Assembly (NCBI GenBank): GCA_964577375.1
Contig: CAZNYW010000016.1
Location: 1-64,000, forward strand
Direction: 5' to 3'
Source: DATKUC01 sp964577375
GTDB lineage: Bacteria > Spirochaetota > Spirochaetia > DSM-27196 > DATKUC01
DNA: 64,000 nt
Part shown: positions 1-8,204 of the stretch, piece after piece
How positions within the stretch are numbered: the stretch's first letter is position 1
Layout of the letters: each line of letters opens with the position of its first letter
Translations under genes and position numbers: made by a program
Notes under the pieces: model-generated
Databases searched by the model: none
Seen by the model: the letters and a program-made list of their open reading frames with translations, nothing else
Told to the model about the DNA's origin: nothing

Positions 1-2
1 CA

Positions 3-233
3 GGTGTGGACGTCGGCGTTGCCTACGATGCGTCTGGCGCTCTGCGCACCGACGGAAAGTCGGGCCTGAACAGCATCGACGGTTCGGTGTGGACGATGTT
101 CGGCGCCGCCAAGCTTCGCGTTGGCTACCTTTCCTATGACACGAAGAAAGTTGCTTCCGGCGACGTGCAGACGCTCAACGCGCCAACCGCTGGCGTGGGT
201 GGTCTCTACTTCGACCTCGACCTTCCCTTCTGA
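3..233 (+). CDS. C-terminal end of a probable outer-membrane beta-barrel protein (5' end outside window)
   Basis: The open frame enters from the window edge and ends at a TGA at 231-233, leaving 76 residues. The sequence alternates polar and hydrophobic residues (for example AAKLRVGYLSY and GGLYFDLDLPF) and ends in a C-terminal phenylalanine, the usual signature of the last strand of an outer-membrane barrel recognised by the BAM machinery. A strong intrinsic terminator follows 27 bases after the stop, so this is the last gene of its transcript. The family cannot be named from this fragment. A porin or a spirochaetal surface protein is the most likely identity, by inference. Confidence 0.55.
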   Translation, partial: GVDVGVAYDASGALRTDGKSGLNSIDGSVWTMFGAAKLRVGYLSYDTKKVASGDVQTLNAPTAGVGGLYFDLDLPF

Positions 234-260
234 TCTGATCCACAAAGGGACTAATCAGAG

Positions 261-288
261 AGCCCCCTCGAAAGAGGGGGCTTTTTTT
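261..288 (+). terminator. Rho-independent terminator after the outer-membrane protein gene
   Basis: A perfect 9-bp stem AGCCCCCTC (261-269) pairs with GAGGGGGCT (274-282) around a GAAA tetraloop and is followed directly by more Ts (283-288). This is a textbook intrinsic terminator that separates the upstream gene from ssb. Confidence 0.95.
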
Positions 289-372
289 GTCCCGATTTGA
301 AGCGCGCCGCAGCTTTTCCTGTATCAGGTAGTAAACGGGCCGTTTCGGCGGCCGTCGAAGCAGGAGGAGCGA

Positions 373-795
373 ATGAACAATCTCAATTCCATCATCGTGG
401 AGGGGAACCTGACGCGGGACCCGATTCTCTCGGCGACGCCGAAGGGGACGAGCGTCTGCACCTTCGCGGTGGCGTCGAACCGGTTCTACCGGCAGAACGA
501 GGAGAGCCAGAAGGAGGTCTCCTTTTTCGACGTGGAGACCTGGGCGCGGCTTGCCGAGGTGTGCGGCGAGCAGCTGAAGAAGGGCCGGGGGGTCAGAGTT
601 GTGGGAAGACTGAAGCAGGACCGCTGGACGGACGGCGAGGGGAAACTCCACTCGAGGGTGAAGATCGTCGCCGAGCACGTGGAGTTCAAGCCGCAGTTCG
701 CGAAGAAGGAGGGCGAGCAGGAGGAGGAGGTCGAGGCGGTCGCCGAGACCGAGGCTGAAACGGTCGACGCCGAGCTGTCGACGGTACCGTTCTGA
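373..795 (+). CDS. ssb: Single-stranded DNA-binding protein (SSB)
   Basis: This is a 140-residue OB-fold protein that coats single-stranded DNA in replication, repair and recombination. The N-terminal ~105 residues match the bacterial SSB fold: NSIIVEGNLTRDP, CTFAVASNR, FFDVETWARLAE, and KKGRGVRVVGRLKQDRW with the following KLHSRVKIVAEHVEF strand. The tail is acidic (EGEQEEEVEAVAE...) and ends ELSTVPF. The Pro-Phe end is the partner-docking tip, but the usual run of Asp before it (DDDIPF in E. coli) is weaker here. A good Shine-Dalgarno (AGGAGG at 362-367) precedes ATG 373. It is a single-gene unit between a terminator and the trp control region. Confidence 0.93.
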   Translation: MNNLNSIIVEGNLTRDPILSATPKGTSVCTFAVASNRFYRQNEESQKEVSFFDVETWARLAEVCGEQLKKGRGVRVVGRLKQDRWTDGEGKLHSRVKIVAEHVEFKPQFAKKEGEQEEEVEAVAETEAETVDAELSTVPF

Positions 796-907
796 GGTGG
801 ATTGCGCGGCCGCCAGTGCCGCGTTGACTGCGGAGCGTCCGGGCGAGCAGGCGGTGGCAAACGCAATTCGCCGCCCGGAGCTCCTTCAGGATTATTCACT
901 GTTTCTA

Positions 908-935
908 TTGACAGTAACACCCCGATCATTGTACT
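908..935 (+). promoter_or_regulatory. Probable trp operon promoter
   Basis: A consensus -35 box TTGACA (908-913) is followed after 16 bases by TGTACT (930-935), a 4/6 match to TATAAT. It sits just before the Trp-rich leader peptide. The space between ssb and this promoter (796-907) contains only a GC-rich inverted repeat, TCCGGGCG (838-845) with CGCCCGGA (872-879). That repeat lacks a good T-run and may be a weak ssb terminator. Confidence 0.6.
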
Positions 936-945
936 CTCCTCTCAG

Positions 946-1020
946 ATGCAAAATCGGCAAGGCAATCAGACAGTGACTCGACACTCGAGCTGGTGGTCCT
1001 GGATCAGAACCGGGACCTGA
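946..1020 (+). CDS. trpL: trp leader peptide
   Basis: A 24-codon reading frame from ATG 946 to TGA 1018-1020 contains Trp-Trp-Ser-Trp (TGG at 991, 994 and 1000) eight codons before the stop. Tandem Trp codons in a short frame just upstream of trpE are the hallmark of an attenuation leader. The ATG lies about 10 nt after the -10 box, so translation may begin there on a nearly leaderless mRNA. An alternative is the in-frame GTG at 973, with AAGG at 959-962, giving a 15-residue peptide close in size to E. coli TrpL. Ribosome stalling at the Trp codons would control the hairpins downstream. Confidence 0.75.
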   Translation: MQNRQGNQTVTRHSSWWSWIRTGT

Positions 1021-1130
1021 CTGTCTTTGCTGTGCGGGTTCCGGTGGCCCACCGGGAGCTGTGCGGAGACGGCCGCAGCGGATATTCCGGTGGTAACGAT
1101 CAGCCGGGATGGCCGCTGCGGCCTTTTTTT
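990..1130 (+). promoter_or_regulatory. trp transcription attenuator (competing RNA hairpins)
   Basis: The segment CCACCGG (1049-1055) can pair with three partners. One is CTGGTGG inside the Trp codons (990-996, one G-U pair). The second is CCGGTGG (1041-1047), giving a tight hairpin. The third is a second CCGGTGG (1087-1093). Pairing with the third is topologically incompatible with the terminator stem, GGCCGCAGCGG (1071-1081) with CCGCTGCGGCC (1113-1123). This is the arrangement expected of a ribosome-controlled attenuator. A ribosome stalled on Trp codons frees 1049-1055 to form the antiterminator. With abundant Trp-tRNA, the early pairings win and the terminator forms. No TRAP-type triplet repeats or T-box motif are visible. 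Confidence 0.75.
1071..1130 (+). terminator. Intrinsic terminator of the trp attenuator
   Basis: An 11-bp perfect stem (1071-1081 with 1113-1123) is followed immediately by seven Ts (1124-1130). A shorter inner hairpin, GGCCG (1111-1115) with CGGCC (1119-1123), can also form. It lies between the leader peptide and trpE, about 100 bases before the trpE start. Confidence 0.85.
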
Positions 1131-1231
1131 GATCGGACGGCACGGTAGCCGCCGTCCGGGAGGGCCGCGGACCGGCAGGGCCGGGGCGCGTGCTGCGACA
1201 CTACCGCAAATGGGACAGGAAGGAGGAGTTG

Positions 1232-2698
1232 ATGGCTCGGAAAGACACAATCGTGAAGATCCTCTCGGGCGACAGGTTTACGCCGTTCGGGCTCGCGCGG
1301 AAACTGAACGCGCGGGCGGTGCTCGAGTCTTCGTCGTTTCAGCGCGGACGTGAGCGCTACTCGGTGATTCTCGCGCAGGACGCCTTCAGGATCGAGCAGC
1401 GCGGGACTGATATCACGCTCGTGAGCGACCGGGGGACTGAGAAGATCGAGGGCGACGCAAAGGACATCCTCGACGTTCTCAGCGAGCTTGCGAACGAGCA
1501 CGGGCCGCTGCATCAGGACTTTCCCTTTCCGGCCGGCGGGATCGGTTACCTGAGCTACGAATTTGCCCGCTTCTGCGACAGCGTGCACTTCCGGGAGAAG
1601 ACCGACAGTCTCGGTCTGCCGGATGCTGCCTTCCTCTTCGGCCACGTATTTGTCGTCTTCGACCACTACACCGACGCGCTCTACGTCATCGGCATCAACT
1701 ACAGCAGGCATGAAATCGACCTTCCGCGTGCGGTTGCTTCCGTGGAGAAGCGGCTGGCCGACATGGATTTCAACTACCTCTCTCCCGATGAAAACGGGTA
1801 CGCTGCCGAGGTGACTGGCGCAGATGAAAACCGGGATGCGTACATCGCGGGCGTCGAACGCGTTCGCGAGGAGATCATCAAGGGAAATCTCCTGCAGTGC
1901 GTGCTGTCGCACAGGCTTACGGTGCGGTCTCCCATCCCGGCTCTCGAAGCCTACAGGCGTCTGCGGACTGCGAATCCCTCGCCCTACCTCTTCTACCTCG
2001 ACTTCGGCGATTACCAGCTTTTTGGCTCCTCGCCGGAGATGCTGGTACGCGTAAAGGAGGGAAAGGCTGTCGTCCGGCCGATAGCGGGCACACGGCCGCG
2101 CGGGAAGAGCCGGCAGGAGGACCGTGCGCTCGAGTACGAGCTTCTCAACGACGAGAAGGAACGTGCAGAGCACCTGATGCTGGTGGATCTGGCGCGGAAC
2201 GATCTGGGGCGCGTCTGCGTGCCGGGAAGCGTGCGGGTGACGCAGTCGATGATCATCGAGCGCTACTCGCACGTCATGCACATCGTATCTCAGGTGGAAG
2301 GGGACCTTGTGGAGGGCCTCGCGGGTGCGGACGCCGTGCGAGCCACCTTTCCCGCCGGTACGGTGAGCGGCGCGCCGAAGATACGGGCGATGAGCGTGCT
2401 CGACGAGCTCGAGTCGGAGCGGCGCGGTTTCTATGCGGGACTCGTCGGTTACGTGGAGCCGGGCGGAGCGCTCGACACCTGCATCGCGATCCGCACGGCG
2501 CTGAAGCGGGGCGACGAGCTCGTGCTGCAGGCCGGAGCGGGCATTGTGTATGATTCGCGACCCGAGCGCGAATACCGCGAAACGCAGGAAAAGCTCGGCG
2601 CGCTTGCCCTGGCTGCGGGACTGAATCTCGAGGGGTTTGACCCGGCGGCAGAGGCTGCCGGCGCAGAGGCAGCGGGCGCGGAAAGGAGCGCAACATGA
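1232..2698 (+). CDS. trpE: Anthranilate synthase component I
   Basis: This 488-residue chorismate-utilising enzyme makes anthranilate from chorismate with ammonia supplied by TrpG. The catalytic half has the family motifs IAGTRPRG, DLARNDLGRVC, FPAGTVSGAPKIRAM and AGAGIVYDS. The N-terminal LESS near residues 31-34 matches the LLES element that binds tryptophan for feedback inhibition, which favours TrpE over PabB, as does the operon. ATG 1232 is chosen because AGGAGG (1221-1226) lies 5 nt upstream. An in-frame GTG at 1190 has no such site. It is the first structural gene after the attenuator, and its stop overlaps the trpGD start (ATGA). Confidence 0.96.
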   Translation: MARKDTIVKILSGDRFTPFGLARKLNARAVLESSSFQRGRERYSVILAQDAFRIEQRGTDITLVSDRGTEKIEGDAKDILDVLSELANEHGPLHQDFPFPAGGIGYLSYEFARFCDSVHFREKTDSLGLPDAAFLFGHVFVVFDHYTDALYVIGINYSRHEIDLPRAVASVEKRLADMDFNYLSPDENGYAAEVTGADENRDAYIAGVERVREEIIKGNLLQCVLSHRLTVRSPIPALEAYRRLRTANPSPYLFYLDFGDYQLFGSSPEMLVRVKEGKAVVRPIAGTRPRGKSRQEDRALEYELLNDEKERAEHLMLVDLARNDLGRVCVPGSVRVTQSMIIERYSHVMHIVSQVEGDLVEGLAGADAVRATFPAGTVSGAPKIRAMSVLDELESERRGFYAGLVGYVEPGGALDTCIAIRTALKRGDELVLQAGAGIVYDSRPEREYRETQEKLGALALAAGLNLEGFDPAAEAAGAEAAGAERSAT

Positions 2699-4344
2699 TA
2701 CTTCTTGTGGACAACTACGACAGCTTTACCTACAACCTCTATCAGTACATCTGCGAAATCCTCGCAGACCATGGAATCAAGGAAGAGGTGCGCACCGTGA
2801 GGAACGACGTGGTCGGCGTCGACGAGGTCGCGGCGATGAAGCCGCGGGCGATCATCATCTCACCGGGGCCGGGTCGGCCGGAGGATGCAGGCATTTCGGT
2901 CGAGCTCATCCACAAGCTTCGTGAAACTACACCGATACTCGGTGTCTGTCTGGGGCATCAGGCGATAGGGGCGGCCTTCGGCGCGAAGATCATCCAGGCG
3001 AAGCGCATCGTCCACGGAAAGGTGGAGGCGATTACGCACGACGGGCGCGGTGTTTTCCGTTCGGTGGGATCGCCGGCGCGCTTCACGCGGTACCACTCCC
3101 TCGTGATCGACGAGGCGACGCTTCCCGGGGAGCTCGAAATCACTGCGCGGAGCGCCGACGGCGACATCATGGGCGTCAGGCACACGTCGCTTCCGATCGA
3201 AGGGGTGCAGTTTCATCCTGAATCGATCGCGAGCGAGACGGGAAAGAAGCTCCTCGCGAACTTTCTCCGCTACCGCCGGGAGCCCTTCGTTGCACGCTCG
3301 GTGCTGACCCGCCTCATCGATCGGATGGATATGACGATGGAGGAAGCGCAGAACTTCATGGAGGAGCTCACCGAGGGAAATGTGTCGCCGATCCAGATCG
3401 CCGCATTCCTGGTCGCGCTCAACGCGAAGGGTATTCAGCCTCAGGAGATTGCAGGCTGCGCGAAGGTGCTTCAGCAGAAGCGGGTTCCTATCCGCAGCAG
3501 CGTTCCGGCGCTCGACACCTGCGGCACAGGCGGCGACGGCGCAGGATCGTTCAACATCTCCTCGATGGCCGCTATCGTGGCGGCGGCCTGCGGCGCGCGG
3601 GTGGCGAAACACGGAAACCGGGCGGTGAGCTCGCGGAGCGGCAGCGCGGACTTCTACCGGGCGCTGGGGATAAACGTCGAGCTCCCGCCGGAGAAGACGG
3701 AGGAGCTCCTCGAGAAGACCGATTTTGCCTTTCTCTTCGCGCCGCTCTACCACGGCGCGATGAAGCACGCCGGAAAGCCGCGGGCCGAGCTTGGAATCAA
3801 GACAATCATGAACCTGCTCGGACCGCTTGCAAATCCGGCGGGAGCGCAGTTCCAGCTCATAGGTGTATACGATGAGGCGCTCTGCGAGCCTGTGGCGCGC
3901 GCGGCGCATCTCCTCGGCATCAGACGGGCGATGGTTGTGCATGGTCAGGACGGCATCGATGAGGTGTCGATATCCGCGCCGACGACGATCGTCACCCTTG
4001 ACGGGGACAAGCCGCTCACGAAGACGACGCTCGAGCCGGGCCGGTTCGGGATGAAGGGTTACACGCTCAAGGACCTGGAAGGCGGTGATGCAGGCGACAA
4101 CGCGGATGCCGCGTGGGAGATTGCACGCGGCAAAGGGCGCGCCGCGGTCCGTGACTCGGTGCAGCTGAACGCGGCGGCAGCTCTCACTGTCTACGGCATC
4201 GCGAAGGACATCGAGGACGGTCTCGCGCACGTCAGAAAGGCCTTCGACGACGGTCTGGTTCTTGCCAAGATGGAGGAGACCGTGCGGGTGAGCCACGAGC
4301 TTGCCATAAAGGAGGCGGAGACAGCGGGAGCGCAGCCGGTATGA
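2695..4344 (+). CDS. trpGD: Fused anthranilate synthase glutamine amidotransferase / anthranilate phosphoribosyltransferase
   Basis: This 549-residue bifunctional protein has a class I glutamine amidotransferase (residues ~1-195) with nucleophile Cys85 in GVCLGHQ and His174/Glu176 in FHPES. It feeds ammonia to TrpE. The rest (~202-549) is anthranilate phosphoribosyltransferase, with the PRPP loop DTCGTGGDG (277-282) and KHGNRAVSSRSGSAD. The G-D fusion order is the same as in E. coli and other enterobacteria. It overlaps trpE by ATGA at 2695-2698 and trpCF by ATGA at 4341-4344, so translation is probably coupled along the operon. Confidence 0.96.
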   Translation: MILLVDNYDSFTYNLYQYICEILADHGIKEEVRTVRNDVVGVDEVAAMKPRAIIISPGPGRPEDAGISVELIHKLRETTPILGVCLGHQAIGAAFGAKIIQAKRIVHGKVEAITHDGRGVFRSVGSPARFTRYHSLVIDEATLPGELEITARSADGDIMGVRHTSLPIEGVQFHPESIASETGKKLLANFLRYRREPFVARSVLTRLIDRMDMTMEEAQNFMEELTEGNVSPIQIAAFLVALNAKGIQPQEIAGCAKVLQQKRVPIRSSVPALDTCGTGGDGAGSFNISSMAAIVAAACGARVAKHGNRAVSSRSGSADFYRALGINVELPPEKTEELLEKTDFAFLFAPLYHGAMKHAGKPRAELGIKTIMNLLGPLANPAGAQFQLIGVYDEALCEPVARAAHLLGIRRAMVVHGQDGIDEVSISAPTTIVTLDGDKPLTKTTLEPGRFGMKGYTLKDLEGGDAGDNADAAWEIARGKGRAAVRDSVQLNAAAALTVYGIAKDIEDGLAHVRKAFDDGLVLAKMEETVRVSHELAIKEAETAGAQPV

Positions 4345-5795
4345 GCGTTCTCGACGATATCGCGGCACGCCGACACGAGCGGATCTCGCGCGAGGGTCCG
4401 GCGCTCGGCGTTCCGGTGCCTGCAGAACGGCCGGTGCCGGTGACTCGGTTCGGCCTGGACCCCTTCGTGGTGTGTGAAATCAAGCGGCGGTCGCCCTCTC
4501 GCGGCGACATATCGGCCCGGCTCGACCCGGTATCGCAGGCTGCCCGATACCTCGAGGCGGGCATACGGTCGATCTCGGTGCTCACCGAGGAGGACCACTT
4601 CGGCGGCTCGCTCGACGACCTGATGCGGGTCAAGTCGGCCTTCCCTGAGGCCTCAATCCTTCGCAAGGACTTTCTCCTCGATGAGGCTGATATCGACATC
4701 TCCTGGCGCGCGGGCGCCGATGCGATTCTTCTGATCGCGGCCCTTCTCGACCGGCAGCGGTTTGAAGCGATGTACCGCCGGGCGAAGGAACTGGGCCTGA
4801 GCGCGCTCGTCGAGGTGCATACAGCTTCGGAGATCGACCTTGTCCGGCGCGCGGCGCCGGACCTCGTAGGCGTGAACAGCCGCGACCTCACCACCTTTCA
4901 CGTCGACCCGTTGGTTCCGGTGCATCTTCGCCCGCTGATCGACTGGAGCTGCCGGACCGTCTTCGAATCGGGTGTCTTCGGCCGCGAAGAGGCGGCGCTG
5001 GCCGCCAATGCCGGCTTTGACGGAGTTCTCGTGGGAGAGGCGGTTGTCCGCGAACCTGCCCGCATTCCCGCCATCATCTCCGGGCTTGCGGAGCCTGGCA
5101 CCGAGGGCCGGTTCTGGGCGAAGCTCTTCCAGCGGGATCCCCGGCGCCGCGGGCCGCTCGTGAAGGTGTGCGGCATCACCAGCGCGCAGGATGCCGCGAA
5201 GGCCGATGCTCTCGGCGCCGACCTCCTCGGCTTCATCTTTGCCAACTCACCGCGGCGCGTGAACCCCGAGCTCCTGCGGGCGCTTCCGGAGACGAACGCG
5301 CAGCGTGTGGCGGTGGTCGTTCTCAATGAGCGGGCGGACAACATCGACCCGGAAATTCCGCGCCTTCTTGCAGACGGCCTTCTCGACGCGGTGCAGCTTC
5401 ACGGCGACGAGTCGGCCGAGGCGGTACGGGCACTGACCTTTCCGCGCTACAAGGCGCTACGCCCGGCGGCCGCGAGCGAGATTGGGCAGCTTTCGGAATA
5501 CGGAACGCGTCGTGCGCTGGTTGACGCCTATTCGAAGGACGCCTACGGCGGCACCGGCCGCCGTATCTCCCCGGAAATCGTCGTCGCCGCGAAGCTGCAG
5601 GGCCCCCTCTGGATGGCCGGTGGGATAGGAGCCGACAACGCGGCTCAGATCATCGAGGAGTACAACCCCGAGCTGATCGATTCTTCGAGCCGGCTCGAGG
5701 CGGCGCCGGGGCGGAAGGACCACGCGCTTCTCGAGCGCTTCTTCGAGGAGATCGCGCGGGCGCGAGAGATTCAGTCGATTGGAGAAAGAGCGTGA
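4341..5795 (+). CDS. trpCF: Fused indole-3-glycerol-phosphate synthase / phosphoribosylanthranilate isomerase
   Basis: This 484-residue bifunctional enzyme catalyses two consecutive steps. The N-terminal barrel (~1-250) carries the IGPS residues VCEIKRRSPSRG (Lys48) and ILRKDF (Lys109). The C-terminal barrel (~272-484) is the isomerase, with the catalytic Cys277 in VKVCGIT and a late LVDAY aspartate. The order IGPS then PRAI matches E. coli TrpC. It starts inside the trpGD stop (ATGA), and its own stop overlaps the GTG start of trpB. Confidence 0.95.
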   Translation: MSVLDDIAARRHERISREGPALGVPVPAERPVPVTRFGLDPFVVCEIKRRSPSRGDISARLDPVSQAARYLEAGIRSISVLTEEDHFGGSLDDLMRVKSAFPEASILRKDFLLDEADIDISWRAGADAILLIAALLDRQRFEAMYRRAKELGLSALVEVHTASEIDLVRRAAPDLVGVNSRDLTTFHVDPLVPVHLRPLIDWSCRTVFESGVFGREEAALAANAGFDGVLVGEAVVREPARIPAIISGLAEPGTEGRFWAKLFQRDPRRRGPLVKVCGITSAQDAAKADALGADLLGFIFANSPRRVNPELLRALPETNAQRVAVVVLNERADNIDPEIPRLLADGLLDAVQLHGDESAEAVRALTFPRYKALRPAAASEIGQLSEYGTRRALVDAYSKDAYGGTGRRISPEIVVAAKLQGPLWMAGGIGADNAAQIIEEYNPELIDSSSRLEAAPGRKDHALLERFFEEIARAREIQSIGERA

Positions 5796-7072
5796 AGGAA
5801 CAGACGGTGAAAGAGACAGGAACGCGCGGCGCGGGGGCCGATAGGGGCCGTGACGGCTATTTCGGCCGGTTCGGCGGAAGGTACGTCGCGGAGGTGCTCC
5901 GTTCGGCGCTCGACGAGCTCGACGAGCAGTTCCGCGTCGCCATGGCGGACGACGGTTTCCGCAGGGAATATACGCACCTGCTCGACGAGTACGTGGGAAG
6001 ACCGACTCCGCTTCTTCACGCGGCGAACCTTTCACAGCGGCTCGGAGGAGCGCAGATCTACGTGAAGCTCGAGGGGCTTGCGAACACCGGCGCGCACAAG
6101 ATCAACAATGCGCTCGGGCAGGCGCTGCTCGCGAAGCGAATGGGCAAGAGACGCATCATTGCAGAGACAGGCGCGGGCCAGCATGGCGTGGCAACCGCGG
6201 CCGTCTGCGCGAAGCTCGGCATTCCCTGCCGGGTCTACATGGGCGAGGTCGACATGCAGCGTCAGCGGCCGAACGTCTTCTGGATGGAGCTCTTCGGCGC
6301 CGAGGTAGTGCCGGTCAAGAGCGGCTCGCGCACGCTGAAGGATGCGGTGAACGAGGCGCTCCGCGACTGGTCGGCGAGCTTCTCGGACACCCACTATCTC
6401 CTTGGTTCAGCGCTCGGTCCTTCGCCTTTTCCCGACATGGTACGCGAGTTTCAGTCGGTGATCGGCCGCGAGGTGGAGGCGCAGATCGCGGTGAGACGCC
6501 TTGATGTGGAAGCGATGATTGCCTGCGTCGGCGGGGGGTCCAACGCAATCGGATTCTTTTGGCCCTTCCTCGACCGGAAGGAGCCGCGGCTCATCGGGGT
6601 GGAGGCGGGCGGAAGGGGAACCGCCGCAGGCGACCACGCCTCGCGCATGAATGGTCTCGGGCAGACCGGCATCGTTCAGGGCTACAAGAGCCTCTTTCTC
6701 CTCGACAGCGACGGGCAGGTCGGTCGGACGCACTCGGTTTCGGCCGGTCTCGACTATCCCGGGATCGGCCCGCAGCTCGCGCATCTCGGTGAGTCGGGAC
6801 GGATCGAGTTCACCCGTGCTGAGGACGATGAGGCAATCGATGCACTGAAGACCTTCGCTCGCCATGAGGGCGTAATCTTCGCGCTCGAGTCGGCGCACGC
6901 CGGCGCCGCTGCCCTGAAGCTTGCGCCGGAGCTTCCGAAGGAGCGGGCGATCGTAGTCAACATGTCGGGACGCGGCGACAAGGACCTCTTCATCGTCGCC
7001 CGCGCCACAGCCGGCGGGGATGAAAACCGGACCTGGAAGCGCTTCCTCGAGCAGGAGGCCGCGAGCCTATGA
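5792..7072 (+). CDS. trpB: Tryptophan synthase beta chain
   Basis: This 426-residue PLP enzyme condenses indole with serine to give tryptophan. The PLP lysine is Lys103 in HKINNALGQ, and the phosphate-binding loop CVGGGSNAIG and the FGRFGGRYV start are typical of the TrpB1 form that pairs with TrpA. The GTG start at 5792 overlaps the trpCF stop (GTGA), which fixes the start. The N-terminus is about 20 residues longer than usual, with a charged stretch. The next gene, trpA, overlaps by ATGA. Confidence 0.96.
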   Translation: MKEQTVKETGTRGAGADRGRDGYFGRFGGRYVAEVLRSALDELDEQFRVAMADDGFRREYTHLLDEYVGRPTPLLHAANLSQRLGGAQIYVKLEGLANTGAHKINNALGQALLAKRMGKRRIIAETGAGQHGVATAAVCAKLGIPCRVYMGEVDMQRQRPNVFWMELFGAEVVPVKSGSRTLKDAVNEALRDWSASFSDTHYLLGSALGPSPFPDMVREFQSVIGREVEAQIAVRRLDVEAMIACVGGGSNAIGFFWPFLDRKEPRLIGVEAGGRGTAAGDHASRMNGLGQTGIVQGYKSLFLLDSDGQVGRTHSVSAGLDYPGIGPQLAHLGESGRIEFTRAEDDEAIDALKTFARHEGVIFALESAHAGAAALKLAPELPKERAIVVNMSGRGDKDLFIVARATAGGDENRTWKRFLEQEAASL

Positions 7073-7839
7073 GCGCCCGGATCATGGCACACATGGTGGC
7101 CTGCTACCCCGACTACGACCGGGCGGTCGAAATCGGCAAAGCCCTGCTCGATGCGGGTGTGGCCTACCTCGAAGTGCAGTTTCCCTTCTCCGACCCCACC
7201 GCAGACGGTCCGGTCATTCAGACCGCCTGCACCGAGGCTCTCGAAAGCGGCTTCAGCGTCGACGAAGGATTCAGGCTGATCGGCGAGCTTTGCGACTACC
7301 GGGACAGCCGCTTCGCCGACGGCGCGCGCGCGCCCGTCTTCCTCATGAGTTATGCGAGCCTTGTGTTTGCCCGGCCGATGGCGCAGTTCGTCCGGGACGC
7401 AAAGTCCGCCGGTGTTGTCGGGCTCATCGTTCCCGACCTTCCAGTCGACAGCGACGAGGGTCTCTACGCCCTGGGGCGATCCCAGGAGATCGACGTGATA
7501 CCGGTGGTGGTGCCGAGCATGAGCGAGCGGAGGCTCGAGCTCCTTCGCACAGTGCGGCCGCGCTTCCTCTACGCCGCGCTTCGCAGCGGCATCACCGGGA
7601 GCTACACCGAAATAGGGGAGGAGAATCTGGCGTTTCTTCGCCGTCTGGCACCGTTCGGAGCACAGGTTCTTGCGGGATTTGGAATCCGGTCGCCGGAACA
7701 GGTGGCCCTTCTCGTCCCTCACGTCCACGCTGTTATTGTCGGATCGGCCTTCGTGGCGGAAATCGCGTCGGCAGGCCGGTCGCCGGGAGCTGCGGCACGT
7801 GCGGTAGGCGGCCGCGCCGCCTCGCTCATTGACGCATGA
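7069..7839 (+). CDS. trpA: Tryptophan synthase alpha chain
   Basis: This 256-residue TIM barrel cleaves indole-3-glycerol phosphate to indole, which is channelled to TrpB. Glu35 (YLEVQFPFSDP) and Asp46 (TADGP) correspond to the catalytic pair Glu49/Asp60 of the E. coli enzyme. AGFGIRSPEQV is the phosphate-binding turn. The usual ELGVPFSDP reads EVQFPFSDP here, a small variation. It is the last trp gene. No clear terminator follows, so some read-through into trxA is possible. Confidence 0.95.
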   Translation: MSARIMAHMVACYPDYDRAVEIGKALLDAGVAYLEVQFPFSDPTADGPVIQTACTEALESGFSVDEGFRLIGELCDYRDSRFADGARAPVFLMSYASLVFARPMAQFVRDAKSAGVVGLIVPDLPVDSDEGLYALGRSQEIDVIPVVVPSMSERRLELLRTVRPRFLYAALRSGITGSYTEIGEENLAFLRRLAPFGAQVLAGFGIRSPEQVALLVPHVHAVIVGSAFVAEIASAGRSPGAAARAVGGRAASLIDA

Positions 7840-7874
7840 AGCGCAAACGATAATACTTGTGATGGGAGAACGAA

Positions 7875-8204
7875 ATGAGCAATGAAGTGACAATAACCGA
7901 AGCAAATTTCGACCAGGAAGTCGTCAAGTCTGACGTCCCGGTCCTGATAGATTTCTGGGCAGAGTGGTGCATGCCCTGCAAGATGATTGCGCCCGCGCTC
8001 GACGAGCTTGCGGGAACCTACGCGGGAAAGGTGAAGATCGGAAAGGTAAACGTCGACGAAGAGACGGACCTCGCCTCCCGCTACAACATCGTGAGCATTC
8101 CGACGCTACTCGTCTTCAACGGCGGGGAGGTGGTGAAGCAGCACGTGGGTGCCGCTCCCAAGCCGGCCCTCGAAGGCCTCTTCAAGGAATACGTGGCAGG
8201 CTGA
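7875..8204 (+). CDS. trxA: Thioredoxin with a CMPC active site
   Basis: This 109-residue thioredoxin-fold protein reduces disulfides in the cytoplasm using thioredoxin reductase. The active site is WCMPC (residues 31-35) instead of the standard WCGPC, and the cis-proline loop SIPTL is present. Length and fold otherwise match classic TrxA. GGGAG (7864-7868) gives a ribosome site 6 nt before ATG 7875. A TTGACG at 7829-7834 with an AT-rich stretch near 7849 may be its own promoter. Its stop abuts the stop of the convergent lipoprotein gene. Confidence 0.93.
   Translation: MSNEVTITEANFDQEVVKSDVPVLIDFWAEWCMPCKMIAPALDELAGTYAGKVKIGKVNVDEETDLASRYNIVSIPTLLVFNGGEVVKQHVGAAPKPALEGLFKEYVAG

Noticed and set aside
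892..1231. T-box or TRAP control of the trp operon
   Set aside because: No T-box (TGGNACCGCG-like) sequence or run of GAG/TAG triplets. The Trp-codon leader explains the region better.
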